Positions 33,740-44,592 of a stretch of DNA of 64,000 nt are shown here, piece by piece (the first letter of the stretch is position 1; each line of letters begins with the position of its first letter). This DNA comes from Halichoerus grypus (taxonomy: Eukaryota; Chordata; Mammalia; Carnivora; Phocidae): the NCBI RefSeq assembly GCF_964656455.1, contig NC_135726.1:25369168-25433167 (forward strand), read 5' to 3'. The notes below the pieces were generated by a model. It saw nothing but the letters and a program-made list of their open reading frames with translations, did not search any database and was not told the origin of the DNA. The translations under genes and the position numbers were made by a program.

Positions 33740-34150
33740 ACCAGATGGCTCAGTTGGTTAAGTAAGCGTCCGCCTTTGGCTCAGGTCATGATCCCAGGGT
33801 CCTGGGATCAAGACCTGTGTCGGGCTCCCTGCTCAATGGGAGGCTGCTTCTTCCTCTCCCTCTGCTCCTCCCCACCCTACTCATAATCTCTCTCTCTCTC
33901 TTTCTCAAATAAATAAAATCTTTTTATTTTTTTTAAGGTTTTATTTATTTATTTGACAGAGAGGGAAAGCACAAGCAGGGGGAGCGGCAGGCAGAGGGAG
34001 AGGGAGAAGCAGGTTCCTAGCTGAGCAGGGAGCCCGATGCTGGGCTTAATCCCAGGACCCTGGGATCATGACCTGAGCCAAAGGCAGACACTTAACCAAC
34101 TGAGCCACCCAGGTGCCCCTAAATAAAATATTTAAAAAAAAATTTTTTTT
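33740..34150 (+). mobile_element. Head-truncated Can-SINE, interrupted by an antisense SINE in its tail
   Basis: Starts within the head (agatggctcagttggttaag) directly after the previous SINE and runs to aataaaatctttt at 33925. After the antisense SINE the tail resumes at 34120 (aaataaaatatttaaaa). Confidence 0.88.
33926..34119 (-). mobile_element. Can-SINE, antisense, in a SINE tail
   Basis: Complete antisense copy inserted in the AATAAA/A-tail of the preceding SINE. aaataaaatct is duplicated imperfectly on both sides. Confidence 0.94.
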
Positions 34151-34744
34151 AATTGGATCATAGGACTGAATATAAAATTAAAAACTCTAAAATGTCTAGA
34201 ACCCATAGGAGAAAAATCTTTGTGACCTAGGGTCAGGCAAAGATTTCTTAGAGATGATACCAAATGCACTATCCACAAAAGAACAAGTCAGTACATTTTA
34301 TTTCAACAAAGTTAAGAACTTCTGCTCCTCAACAATGTTAAGAGAGTGAAAAACCCTGGGAGAAAATATTTTCAAATCACATCTGACAGAAAACTTGTAT
34401 TCAGAATTCACAAAGAGTTTTCAAAATGTAATAAGAAAACAAATAATACAAGAAAAGAAATGGGCAAAAGATTCGGATACTTCACCAAAGAAAATGCTAA
34501 GACCAAACAAAAATCATGTGAAAAGAATCTTAATGTTACTGATCATTAGACAAATGCAAATCGAAACCATAATGAGATACTGCCATACACCCATTCGAAC
34601 GGCTAAAAAAGAAAAAAACAACTAACAATACCAAGATTTGATAAGAATGTAGAGCAAGTAGAACTTTCATATATTGCTGGCAAAAATGCAAAATGCAAAA
34701 TGGTATTGCCACTTTGGAAAACAGTTTGGCAGTTTCTTATAAAG

Positions 34745-34745
<1 letters not shown>

Positions 34746-34801
<56 letters not shown>
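34746..34801. repeat. (TA)28 microsatellite
   Basis: Fifty-six bases of uninterrupted TA inside the L1. Long pure TA tracts can extrude cruciforms and are length-unstable. Confidence 0.97.
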
Positions 34802-34804
<3 letters not shown>

Positions 34805-35136
34805 AGACAACACAGCAATCCCACTTAAAGGTATTTACCCAAGTGAAATGAAAATCTATGTTCACACAAAAACCTGTACACAAACATTTACATTAGTTTT
34901 CATCATCTTTGCCAAAAACAAGAAACAACCACATGTCCCTCGACTGGGGAATGGATCAACAAACTCTGGTATTCCACACAGTGATATACTGCTCAGCAAT
35001 TTTTTTAAAAAGAATTGATATATGCAATAAGATGGATGAATCTCAAATGCATTATGCTAAGGGAAAGAAGCCAGAGTCAGAATGTTACATACCATAAGAT
35101 TCCATTTATTTAATATTCTTATAAAAACATTATAGA

Positions 35137-35297
35137 GGGGTGCCAGGGTGGCTCAGTTGTTTGAGCGTCTGACTCCTGGTTTCAGCTCAGGTCATGATCT
35201 CAGGGTCATGGGATCCAGCCAGGGCAGCCCCCTGCCCCTCCCCCTGCTTGTGCTCACTCTCTCTAAAAATAAATAAATAAAATCTTTTAAAAAATTA
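35137..35297 (+). mobile_element. Older Can-SINE, left half of an inverted pair
   Basis: Head ggggtgccagggtggctcag through a short body to aataaataaaatctttt. It is followed at once by an antisense SINE part. Confidence 0.9.
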
Positions 35298-35400
35298 CAG
35301 GGACAGGGACATGCTGGGCTCAATCTTACAACCCTGAGATCACGACTTGAGCCAAAATCAAGAGTTGGACGCTTAACAAACTGAGCCACCCAGGTGCCCC
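35298..35400 (-). mobile_element. Antisense Can-SINE lacking its tail
   Basis: From gctgggctcaatcttac to ccacccaggtgcccc: only the tRNA-related head part is present in antisense. The CT-body and A-tail are missing. Together with the previous element it forms an inverted repeat that could fold back. Confidence 0.88.
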
Positions 35401-35504
35401 TAAATGATAACATTTTTAATGGAAAATGTTATTGTCATGTAGTAACAAATGATTAAAACTAACCACAGAAATTTTTAAACTCTTGAAATTATAAATAAAA
35501 TATT

Positions 35505-35632
35505 TACAATACATAGAGTACTTACTAGCTGACAAATGCTCTACAAAATTCTCTCTAATCCTTACAGGAACCCTTCAAATATTTACCATTACCCTTACTA
35601 TCAGATTAAGAAACTGATCTTCAAAAAAATAA
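35505..35632 (-). repeat. MIR SINE, antisense
   Basis: gagtacttactagctgacaa, then attctctctaatccttacag, then agattaagaaactgatc: antisense MIR, diverged. Confidence 0.65.
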
Positions 35633-35650
35633 GACCTCCTAGTAAATTAA

Positions 35651-35883
35651 GGGGCATCTGGGTGGCTCAGGCAGTTAAGTGTCTGCCTTCAGGTCAGATC
35701 ATGATCCCGGGATCCTGGGATAGAGCTCAGCGGGGAGTCTGCTTCTCCCTCTCCCTCTGCCCCCTCCCCACTCGTGCGTGGGCACACGTGCACTCTCTCA
35801 CTGTCTCTCGCTCTCTTGCTCTTTCTCTCGCTCTCTCAAATAAATAAATAAAATCTTTTTAAAATAAATAAATAAAATAAGAT
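35651..35883 (+). mobile_element. Can-SINE with extended CT/A tail
   Basis: Complete head (ggggcatctgggtggctcag), shortened middle and an unusually long CT tract (ctctctcactgtctctcgct...). The A-rich tail contains several aaat repeats. TSD not resolved. Confidence 0.92.
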
Positions 35884-36033
35884 AAAATCCAAAATAATGG
35901 GGCACCTGGGTAGCTCAGTCCTTTAAGCATCTGACTCTTGATTTCGGCTCAGGTCATGATCTCAGGGTTGTGAGATCAAGACCCGAGTCAGGCTCCAGTC
36001 TGGGTGTGGAGTCTGCTTAAGATTCTTTCTCTC

Positions 36034-36447
36034 AGGGCACCTGGGTGGCTCAGTCGTTAAGCAGCTGCCTTCAGCTCAGGTCATCGTCCCAGGGTCCTGG
36101 GGTCGAGCCCCACATAGGGCTCCCTGCTTGGTGGGAAGCCTGCGTCCCCCTCTCCCACTCCCCCTGCTTGTGTTTCCTCTCTCGCTGTGTCTCTCTCTGT
36201 CAAATAAAATCTTTTTTTTTTAAGATTTTATTTATTTATTTGAGAGAGAATGAGATAGAGAGAGAGAGCATGAGAGGGGGGAGGGTCAGAGGGAGAAGCA
36301 GACTCCCTGCTGAGCAGGGAGCCTGATGTGGGACTCAATCCCGGGACTCCAGGATCATGACCTGAGCCGAAGGCAGTCGCTTAACCAACTGAGCCACCCA
36401 GGCGCCCCTCTGTCAAATAAAATCTTAAAAAAAAATTTAAAAAAAAT
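36034..36447 (+). mobile_element. Middle Can-SINE of the nest, type A
   Basis: Type A copy inserted in the CT region of the outer SINE. Left part 36034-36213, tail 36427-36447. It is split by an antisense type B copy. Confidence 0.94.
36214..36408 (-). mobile_element. Inner Can-SINE of the nest, type B, antisense
   Basis: Antisense type B copy flanked by an 18-bp TSD tctgtcaaataaaatctt (36196 and 36409). The TSD is made of the tail of the middle SINE, so this is the last of the three insertions. Confidence 0.96.
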
Positions 36448-36607
36448 GTTCTCTCTCTCCCTCTCCTTCTGCCCCTCCACCCCTAAAAAATAAAATAAAT
36501 TAAAACAAAATCCAAAATAATTTATTGCATCCAAAAAAAAAAAAAGTGCCTCCACTGTCACTTTCAAAAGATTAGCTCATATTAACTTTAATTAAGACCT
36601 AAAAGTT

Positions 36608-36806
36608 TTGGGGCGCCCAGGTGGCTAAGTCGTTAAGCGTCTGCCTTCGGCGGGGGTCATGACCCCAGGGTCCTGGGATCGAGCCCCACATCGGGCTCCC
36701 TGCTCAGCGGGAAGCCTGCTTCTCCCTCTCCCACTCCCCCTGCTTGTGTTCCCTCTCTCGCTGTGTCTTTCTCAGATAAATAAATAAAATCTTAAAAAAA
36801 AAAAAA
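36608..36806 (+). mobile_element. Can-SINE, type A
   Basis: Complete copy with TSD aagacctaaaagtt (36594 and 36807). Confidence 0.96.
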
Positions 36807-36820
36807 AAGACCTAAAAGTT

Positions 36821-37170
36821 GTAGTTAGCTATAGGCTCATATTGAGCCAACTTTGTGCTGTTGGATAGTAAGCTAGATAAACGAAGGAGTCCTGTACCCG
36901 TCAGATATCTGGAATATGGTGTCCACATCTGGGGAAGTACAGTATATCCTACAAATGATACCTACTATATAAAAGTGTCGAAAAACCAAAACGTTTGAAC
37001 CTGTTGAAAAGAAGTCTGTCACAGATGATAGTCCCTCTGAGTCTTGCCTAGTCTTATGTAGTTTCTGGACCTGTAACAAGGATAAATGGGTGGTGGCTTC
37101 AAGAACCTGATTTTGCCCTCATGTTGCAATTGTATATTTTCTCATAAGCATGCAATATAAAACAAACTCT
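36821..37170. other. Unassigned sequence
   Basis: No repeat that I can name with confidence, although it may belong to the diverged element that follows. Confidence 0.35.
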
Positions 37171-37330
37171 GAGAACAGGGTGACAGTCCCATTTCTCAAG
37201 GTATTCAAAAAGAGACTGCACGGCCACAAATCAAGCATACTGGGGAGAACTTAGATGTCTAGGTTTCAGAAAAGATGGAGCCAGATGACCTCAAGTTTAT
37301 CTTCCAATTCTGATTTCACTGTTCTTTGTG
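37171..37330 (+). repeat. CR1/L3-like 3'-end fragment
   Basis: ctcaaggtattcaaaaagag, then actgcacggccac, then agatggagccagatgacctc and cttccaattctgatttcac, resembles the 3' end of ancient CR1/L3 elements. Low similarity. Confidence 0.4.
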
Positions 37331-37440
37331 TGAGTCTCTATGCCAGGTTCTAATGTTATTGAGTTTGTGATGAAAGGTATTACCACTTTTTAGAATTCAC
37401 TTTAGACATATTTTCTCTTTGTAATATTAGAAGATAATTT

Positions 37441-37627
37441 TTTTTTTTTTTTTTTGACAGAGAGAGAGAGAGACAGTGAGAGAGGGAACACAAGTAAGGG
37501 GAGTGTGAGAGGCAGAAGCAGGCTTCCCGCAGAGCAGGGAGCCCGATGCGGGGCTCGATCCCAGGACCCTGGGATCATGACCTGAGCCGAAGACAGACGC
37601 TTAACGACTGAGCCACCCAGGCGCCCC
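37441..37627 (-). mobile_element. Can-SINE, type A, antisense
   Basis: Complete antisense copy with a perfect 16-bp TSD tattagaagataattt (37425 and 37628). The tail AATAAA motifs are lost; the T-run passes straight into gacagagagag. Confidence 0.96.
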
Positions 37628-37643
37628 TATTAGAAGATAATTT

Positions 37644-38150
37644 TAATTCTCCTTATTTTAAAAAAAGGACTGTATCTACACAAATTCAAGCAGGAGCCAT
37701 GTATCCATTTGTAATCAATTTCCAAGAAAAGTGAGTCCTACCTTCTCTCAATAATCCCCTCCAGCAGGTTCTAATCATGATGTTCCAAATTTCTTTCCTA
37801 GGGTAACCAAAATTTCTTCCTGATGTTTCTCATGTATGTGCCTGGGCTAAAATTCAGTGGGCTAAAAGATATTGAAATAGTAGTTCTGATAACTAAAGCA
37901 TGATCCCACAAAAGTTACCCAGGCCTTCCCATCACCAAAACCTACCAATGTAGAATAAAAGAATTGCTATCAGGTCACAGGTCAGGAATCAGGCCAATCA
38001 AGACAACATTAGAGCTCAGTAAGAAAATCAGAATACTATGAAAATCTAAGATCGGGGCCAGCCGAAGTTGATGGAGAAGTAAGGGACTAGGGGTCTAGGG
38101 AGAAAGGAGAGGCAAGAAAGGAAGAGCATTAGCAGGCACTGTGCTATTAT
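37644..38150. other. Unassigned sequence
   Basis: No identifiable repeat or gene. Confidence 0.4.
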
Positions 38151-38312
38151 GGGCATTGTTTCTTTAAACCTTAGAACAAGTACATGAAGTAGGGAATCAC
38201 ATCTCTGTTTTACAGATGGAGCTACGGAGGCCTAAAAGATCAATTAACTATCCGAAAGCCACACAACTGATAAACAGTCACATTTTACCAAGGTCTGCCT
38301 GACACTAAAGCC
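38151..38312 (-). repeat. MIR SINE, antisense
   Basis: ctttaaaccttagaacaagt, then ctctgttttacagatggagc, then gaaagccacacaactgat. Antisense MIR core. Confidence 0.75.
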
Positions 38313-38337
38313 CAGACCTTCAGTACGTTAGTAGCTC

Positions 38338-38440
38338 TTCAACTCAGGGTGATTTTGCTCCCCTCTCCCCAACGCGGGGGATATTTAGCAATGTTGGAAG
38401 AAATTTTTGGTTGTCACAACTGGACCTCTTTCCATAGTCT
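38338..38440. mobile_element. MER5-like (hAT) DNA-transposon fragment
   Basis: cagggtgattttgctccc, then gatatttagcaatgttgg and tttttggttgtcacaactgg, match a well-known MER5-type sequence. Truncated on both sides. Confidence 0.6.
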
Positions 38441-39689
38441 TGGTCCTGGAGTCATGCCTTTTCCAATATTAAAGACACAGCCTGGGATCACTATGTGTCT
38501 GATTTCTGTCCTTCGGGAAATAGGAGGTTGGGGTGATACAGAAGAAACTTTTGAAAAAACACAGGTGACTGTTGAATTGAAAGAGGGATTTTGGAAAGTC
38601 TGACCCCAGTTCAAGAAGACAATACACAGAGCCCGTAACTGCTATATCAAGCAGCATAAAGCCCTGAGTCTCTGAGGCAGGGCTGGCATGGGGATGGGAA
38701 TTATGTTCCCATTATCCACAAAGTGAACATTTTCCTAACAATAATGCTGTGATTTCAGAAGTAATTTTAAAAACAAGAATCTTTCCCCCAAACTCTACAG
38801 CTTTTCTGATTTTTGTCAGCAACAAAGAATTCAGCTTCCAAAAGCAGGCTGCATCTCTGAATATTAAAACTCCCACCTTGGGAAATTTTTTAAGCCTTCA
38901 GACAACCCCTTTTAAAGTTATAAATGAAAGTCATTCAACAGACTATAGTGCTCAGGGGCCCCTTTTATCTCCTGAAGAAAGACAACACAGTGAAAACTTA
39001 GGAGCCAGAGACCAAATTACTGACCTTGAATCACCTTCCACACCACATCTGGCCCAACCAAGATAGGGGATTAAAAGCTTTAACTAGGAGCAACAGCAAG
39101 TGATGTAATTTGATGATATAAAGAAATCCATCAAGGGAGAATAAACGGCTAGATCATATTATTCATAGAGCTCTTAGAGTTTAAAAAGAGGCTAAATTTG
39201 CCTTCAGCTAAGTCCTTTCATGCTAAAAATCAACCATTCCACTTTCCCCTCTTGCCCAGAGAACAAGCAATTCCAGGACCAAAGAACTGGTCCACTGGAG
39301 CTTGGACCGTCTTAATGGGTTTATTATTTATCAGCCGAGACCTGCATGGGTGAACCCCTACATCACTCCCCCCAGCTTTATTGCTCTGATTTCCCTTTTT
39401 TATGATGGTGATTATTATGCCACACTGATACCTACTTATCCACATCTTCAATATGAGTTTCCATGTTCCTCCACCCTGGCTGCACTTCCTGTGCCAGCCA
39501 ACTATGAAACTTTCTGAATTGCCATCAAATCCAAGCATCAAGGGTCTAATGCCCAAAACTTTAGCATAGCAAAAATGCACCATAGCACTTACTTTGTGGC
39601 ATTTTCCCTGGGACTCACAAATGGCTGTCTTTATGCCTAAATCTGCTTCTCTTTGCCTTATTTTCTCCCTAACTCCTGCCCATAAGCAC
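38441..39689. other. Unassigned, SINE-free sequence
   Basis: About 1.2 kb with no named repeat. The open frames 38749-39066 (+) and 39230-39583 (-) lack motifs and splice context; I treat them as chance. Confidence 0.4.
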
Positions 39690-39925
39690 TAACTATCCAT
39701 TCTCAGGCACTCGTTATATACCTGGCACTGTACTAGGTGTTTTACAAATACAGTTTTACTCAGTCCTTACGGCAAACCTATGAGGTAAGTATCATTACCT
39801 CTTTGTTACAGGTGAAAAAACTAAGGCTGGAGAGCTTTAGTAACTTACAAAAGGTAACACAAAAAGTAAGTGGAAAGTTTACTCCTAAGTCTGTCTGACT
39901 CCAAAAACCATTTTTACTACAGAGC
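39690..39925 (-). repeat. MIR SINE, antisense, well preserved
   Basis: ctggcactgtactaggtgtt, then cctatgaggtaagtatcatt, gaaaaaactaaggctggaga, and aagtctgtctgactccaaa. Nearly full-length antisense MIR. Confidence 0.85.
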
Positions 39926-40080
39926 ATACAAGATTTATGAGTGAAACACTAAAAAAAAGTTAATGGCAGTTATTGCTAAAATATAAGGTGATGGCTAATT
40001 TTATGTCTTTCTTAATTACTGTCTATATTTTTTCAATATTTAAAATTATACAAAATATTACTCTTACATCTAAAACAACA

Positions 40081-40276
40081 GGGGTGCCTGGGTGGCTCAG
40101 TCGTTAAGCGTCTGCCTTCGGCTCAGATCATGATCCCAGGGTCCTGGGATCGAACCCCGCATCAGGTTCCCAGCTCGGTAGGAAGCCTGCTTCTCCCTCT
40201 CCACTCCCCCTGCTTGTGTTCTCTCTCTTGCTGTCTCTCTCTCTGTCAAATAAATAAAAAATAATCTTTAAAAAAA
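40081..40276 (+). mobile_element. Can-SINE, type A
   Basis: Complete copy with TSD taaaacaaca (40071 and 40277). Confidence 0.95.
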
Positions 40277-41636
40277 TAAAACAACAAAAAACAGGTGAAA
40301 TATGTGAAACGAAAGTTTTCAAGACACTGGACATTGGGCAACAAAGGCAGTGATCCCTGACAGATGGGAAACAATTAAGGTTTGCCTCAGTGCACTCTCT
40401 TAAGAGAGTGTCCAGACCTCTGCACATGGAGTGGAAACCAGGCAGGACACGGCAGACTCCCTGAGTTGAAAAGACTAAAATCTAAGGGTCCAGTGAAACC
40501 AAAGTGCCTGGAGTCCATAGCACACAGTACCAGTGAGGAAGGAGGTATACAGAGAGAGAACTCCAGCCATCTGCAGAGGGTACTCTTCAAGTATTTAATG
40601 AATTCTGATCAGTACATACATGTAAGGAAACTGCCTGGATCAGGGAAAAAACTATCTAAAAAGATTAAGGTATCCAGTGTTCAAATAGGGCTGGGAATAG
40701 TACCTATTCCCACCAACCAGACTAGAAAACCACATGACTCACAGGTCATGGAGTAGACTACACAGTAGAGTCTTGTCTCGGTAATGGAAAATATCCCTGG
40801 AGAGCTCTGCTCAAGTCCCACCTAATATTTCCTAAAAGCAATACCCAAAGCATCAAACTACTTACAAGTAATTAATGTGTCCCAGAACAAAACTCAAAAA
40901 TATTTATAGGGATCCAAAATATATCCAGCCCTCAGTAAGGCAAAAATCACAGTATCTGACAGCCAATCAGAAAATTAAGACATGCAAAGAGGTAAAAAGA
41001 TACAATCATAATGAAGAGAAAAATCCATTGAAACTGACTCAGAAATGTTAGCAAGACATTAAAACAGTTAGTATACCTGTATTCCATATGTTTAGAATTT
41101 GAAGTACAGGCATGAAAGATATAAAAATACCCAAATCAAACTTCTAGAGATAAAAAAATACACTGGATGGAAGTAATGGAAGATTAGACGTTGTAGAAAA
41201 AAAAAAGAGTGAACTTGAAGATATAGCACAGAAATTACTCAAAATATGACACTGAGAGAAAAAAGAATCCAATAAAATTAAAAGAGCATCCATGAGATGA
41301 AAACTATAAACCCACATATCAAAGATCAAATGAATCCCAAGCACAAGAAACATTAAAAAAAAAAAAACCTACACCAAGGCACACCATAATTAAATTGTTC
41401 ACACCAGTGGTAAAGAGAAAACCTTAAATTCAGTCAGCAAAAAAAAGACATGTTATGTAGAGAACAAAAATAACAATGACAGGGGCGCCTAGGTGGCTCA
41501 GTCGGTTAAACGTCTGCCTTCAGCTCAGGTCATAATCCCAGGGACCTGAGATAGAGTCCTGAGTCAAGCGGGAAGTCTGCTTCTCCCTCTGCCCCTCCCC
41601 CCACTCCTTCTCTTTCGAATGCACACTCTCTCTTTC

Positions 41637-41843
41637 TTTTTTTTTTTTTTTTTTAAAGATTTTATTTATTTATTTGAGACAGAGAGAATGAGAGAGAGAG
41701 AGCACATGAGAGGGGGGAGGGTCAGAGGGAGAAGCAGGCTCCCTGCTGAGCAGGGAGCCCGATGCGGGACTCGATCCAGGGACTCCAGGATCATGACCTG
41801 AGCCGAAGGCAGTCGCTTAACCAACTGAGCCACCCAGGCGCCC
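41637..41843 (-). mobile_element. Can-SINE, type B, antisense, in the outer SINE
   Basis: Flanked by a perfect 15-bp TSD cacactctctctttc (41622 and 41844) made of the CT region of the outer SINE. Confidence 0.96.
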
Positions 41844-41876
41844 CACACTCTCTCTTTCAAATAAATAAAATCTTTA

Positions 41877-42080
41877 GGGGCGCCTGGGTGGCTCAGTTGG
41901 TTAAGCGACTGCCTTCAGCTCAGGTCATGATCCTGGAGTCCCAGGATCGAGTCCCGCATCAGGCTCCCTGCTCAGCAGGGAGTCTGCTTCTCCCTCTGAT
42001 CCTCCTCCCTCTCATGCTCTCTGTCTCTCATTCTTTCTCTCTCAAATAAATAAATAAAATCTTTAAAAAAATAATAATAA
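41877..42080 (+). mobile_element. Can-SINE, type B, in the outer SINE tail
   Basis: TSD aataaaatcttta (41864 and 42081) is the tail of the outer SINE. Type B diagnostic sites are all present. Confidence 0.96.
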
Positions 42081-42120
42081 AATAAAATCTTTAAAGAAAA
42101 ATAACAATGACATATTTTCT

Positions 42121-42325
42121 TTTTTTTTTTTTTTTTAAAGATTTTATTTATTTATTTGACAGAGAGAGACACAGCGAGAGAGGGAATACAAGCAGGGGGA
42201 ATGGGAGAGGGAGAAGCAGGCTTCCCGCGGAGCAGGGAGCCCGATGCGGGGCTCGATCCCAGGACCCTGGGACCACGACCTGAGCCGAAGGCAGACACTT
42301 AACGACTGAGCCACCCAGGTGCCCC
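42121..42325 (-). mobile_element. Can-SINE, type A, antisense
   Basis: TSD aacaatgacatattttct (18 bp; 42103 and 42326). It inserted at the right-hand TSD of the outer SINE, so it too came after that SINE. Confidence 0.96.
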
Positions 42326-42527
42326 AACAATGACATATTTTCTCATTGGACACAACACAAGGGAGAAAACAGTACAGCAACATAATAGAATTCTATACCC
42401 AGCAAAAATATCTTTCTAAATGGAAGGAAAGCAACATGGATGAAACTTGCAAACATTATGCTAAGAAACAGAAGCCAGTGACAAAGGTCCACATATATTA
42501 TTTTATTCTATGAAAATGTCCAAAATA

Positions 42528-42711
42528 GGGGCACCTCAGTGACTCAGTCAGCTAAGCATCTGCCTTCAGCTCAGGTCATGATCTCGGGATCCTGGGATCA
42601 AGCCCCACGTGGGGCTCCCTGCTCAGCAGGGAGTCTGCTTCTCCCTCTCCTTCTGCCTCTCCCCCCTGCTTGTGCTCTCTCTCTCTCAAATAAATAAAAT
42701 CTTTAAAAAAA
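42528..42711 (+). mobile_element. Can-SINE, first of a same-site pair
   Basis: The target gaaaatgtcc appears before (42512), between (42712) and after (42933) this pair. Head ggggcacctcagtgactcag. Confidence 0.95.
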
Positions 42712-42721
42712 GAAAATGTCC

Positions 42722-42932
42722 GGGGCACCTGGGTGGCTCAGTCGTTAAGTGTCTGCCTTCGGCTAGAGTCATGAACCCAGGGTACTGGGATCGAGCCCCG
42801 CATCAGGCTCCCTGCTCCCCGGGAAGCCTGCTTCTCCCTCCCCCACTCTCCCTGCTTGTGTTCCCTCTCTCGCTGTGTGACTCTCTGTCAAATAAATGGA
42901 TAAAATATTAAAAAAAAAAAAAAAAAGGAAAA
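42722..42932 (+). mobile_element. Can-SINE, type A, second of a same-site pair
   Basis: Complete type A copy at the same target as its neighbour. The long A-run has G interruptions at its end. Confidence 0.95.
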
Positions 42933-43679
42933 GAAAATGTCCAAAATATGCAAAACTTTACAAACAGTAAATTGTGGGTACCTAGAGCTGGGGGGGTTGG
43001 GGCAGAAGGGGGTAATAAATAAAAGGAATAGGATTTCTTTTTAATATGATAGAAAATGTTCTAAAATTAACTACGATATGATTGCACAACTCTGTGAATA
43101 AACCAAAAACCACTAAATTGTATACTTTAATTGGTGCATGTATGTGAATTACATCTCACTAAAGCTGTTTTTTATATGAAAGGAGAAATTTTAAATTGTT
43201 CATAAATACAAAAGCCAAAAAAGTCATCACTAGCAGACCCATACTACATATTAAAAGAAGTCCTTTAGGCAGAAGGAAAATTATACTAGATGTAAATATG
43301 GATCTACACAAAGGAGTATGAAGAACACCAGAAATGGTAACAGCAAAAGTAATGATTTTTTCTTATTTATTTAAATCTCTCTAAAAGATAGCTGTTGAAA
43401 CAAAATTATTAACAGTGTATTATAGGTTTATTATACTTACATAAATGTAAAGTGTATGATAATTAAAATATAAATTCTGGGAGGGGAGAATGGAAGTGTA
43501 CTACTGTAAAATTCCAGTACTATACCTGAAATGATATAGTATCATTTGACAGTAGATTGTGTTCATTTAAGATGTATACAATAAATGATAAAGCAATCAC
43601 TAAAGTGACAACACAAAGAGTGGTAGATAATAAGCCCAAAAAGAGATAAAAATAGAATCATAAAAAATAATCCAAAAGA

Positions 43680-43876
43680 GGGGCCCCTGGGTGGCTCAGT
43701 CATTAAGCGTCTGCCTTTGGCTCAGGTCATGATCCCAGGGTCCTGGGATCGAGCCCCGCATCAAGCTCCCTGCTCGGTGGGAGGCCTGCTTCTCTCTCTC
43801 CCACTCCCCCTGCTTATGTTCCCTCTCTCGCTGTGTCTCTCTCTGTCAAATAAATAAATAAAAATCTTTTTAAAAA
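43680..43876 (+). mobile_element. Can-SINE, type A
   Basis: TSD aatccaaaaga (43669 and 43877), inside the L1 region before ORF2. Confidence 0.96.
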
Positions 43877-44412
43877 AATCCAAAAGAAGGCAGAAAAAGA
43901 AAAAACAAAGAACTGATGAGACAAATAGAAAATAATGAGCAAGATGGCAGGCTTAAACCCAACCAGATTAGTAATCACATTAAGTGAAGATGCTCCAACT
44001 GCTCCAATTCAAGGCAGATATTCCCAACTAGAAATAGACAAACAGATCAGTAGAACAGAATAGAACATCTAGAGGCAGACACACTGATGAATGGAAAAAT
44101 CATAGAAAATAGTCTTCCAACAAATGAAGATCAAACTATTATATATCCACATACAAACAAAACAAAAATAACTTTGATATATATCCCATACCATATATAA
44201 AAATTAACTCATTTGGACCCAAATATAAAATTTAAACTTCTAGAAAAGTACATAGAAGAAAATCGTTGTGTGACCTTGGTCTAGACAAAGATTTGTTAGA
44301 TAGGATACCAAAAGCACAATCCATAAAAAAAAAATTGGTAAACTGAACTTTATGAAAACTGAAAACTTCTATTCTTCAAAAGTCACTATTGATAGAATTA
44401 AAAGACAACCCA

Positions 44413-44592
44413 AGGGGCACCTGGGTGGTTCAGCTGGTTAAGCATCTGACTTCATCTCCGGGTCCTGGAATCGAACCCCTCATCAGGCTCTGCACTCAGC
44501 GGGGGTCTGTTTGTCCCTCTCCCTTTGCCCCTGCCCCTGCTCAAGCATTCTCTCTCTGTCTCTCTATCTCAAATAAATAAAAACTTAAAAAA
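44413..44592 (+). mobile_element. Can-SINE
   Basis: TSD aaaagacaaccca (44400 and 44593). The tRNA-related part is shortened (tcatctccgggtcctgg). Confidence 0.95.

Larger units (their letters stand above)
31600..35136 (+). mobile_element. Long degraded L1 (ORF2 middle to end), SINE-riddled
   Basis: Sense L1 ORF2 relic. The reverse-transcriptase segment is recognisable from the AEKAFDKIQ motif (about 32538-32564), and the later region from tcagaatagccgagacaag and tttgtgacctagggtcaggc. It continues to the ORF2 end (ttggaaaacagtttggcag, atgtccctcgactggggaatgg). Frames are broken throughout. The open frame on the opposite strand at 32522-32899 is a shadow. A (TA)28 array and SINEs interrupt it. 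Too diverged to be mobile. Confidence 0.85.
35899..36506 (+). mobile_element. Outer Can-SINE of a three-level nest
   Basis: Older copy whose left part is 35899-36033 and right part about 36448-36506. The perfect 15-bp TSD aaaatccaaaataat (35884 and 36507) bounds the whole nest. Confidence 0.93.
41482..42101 (+). mobile_element. Outer Can-SINE of a nest
   Basis: Left part 41482-41636, middle 41859-41876 and tail about 42094-42101. The TSD ataacaatgaca (41470 and 42101) bounds it. Two type B SINEs interrupt it. Confidence 0.93.
42413..43178 (+). mobile_element. L1 3' end inserted in an older L1
   Basis: Contains the ORF2 terminal to 3' UTR sequence (gcaaacattatgctaagaaa, attgcacaactctgtgaat, aaccactaaattgtatactt, a ttacatctcactaaagctg end). 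The host L1 stops at about 42412 and continues at about 43179. aaatggaaggaaa / atatgaaaggagaaa may be the diverged TSD. SINEs at 42528 and 42722 lie inside. Confidence 0.75.
40300..44040 (+). mobile_element. Old L1 5' region, linker and start of ORF2, with nested inserts
   Basis: The left part (tgactccctgagttgaaaag-like, ccatctgcagagggtactc, tcagtacatacatgtaagga) looks like the 5'/ORF1-proximal region of an old L1. Then come the pre-ORF2 motifs attctatacccagcaaaaat (about 42391), a caccagaaatggtaacagc motif (43328) and aatccaaaagaaggcag. The ORF2 start region is near 43900-44000. A shorter L1 3' end (42413-43178) and eight SINEs interrupt it. The open frame 40382-40756 lies in the 5' part and has no motif I can name. 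Confidence 0.7.

Noticed and set aside
39230..39583. 117-codon minus-strand frame
   Set aside because: No motif, no splice context and an overlapping frame on the other strand.
40382..40756. 124-codon plus-strand frame
   Set aside because: It lies in the 5' region of an old L1, with no recognisable motif. It is probably a chance gap between stops.
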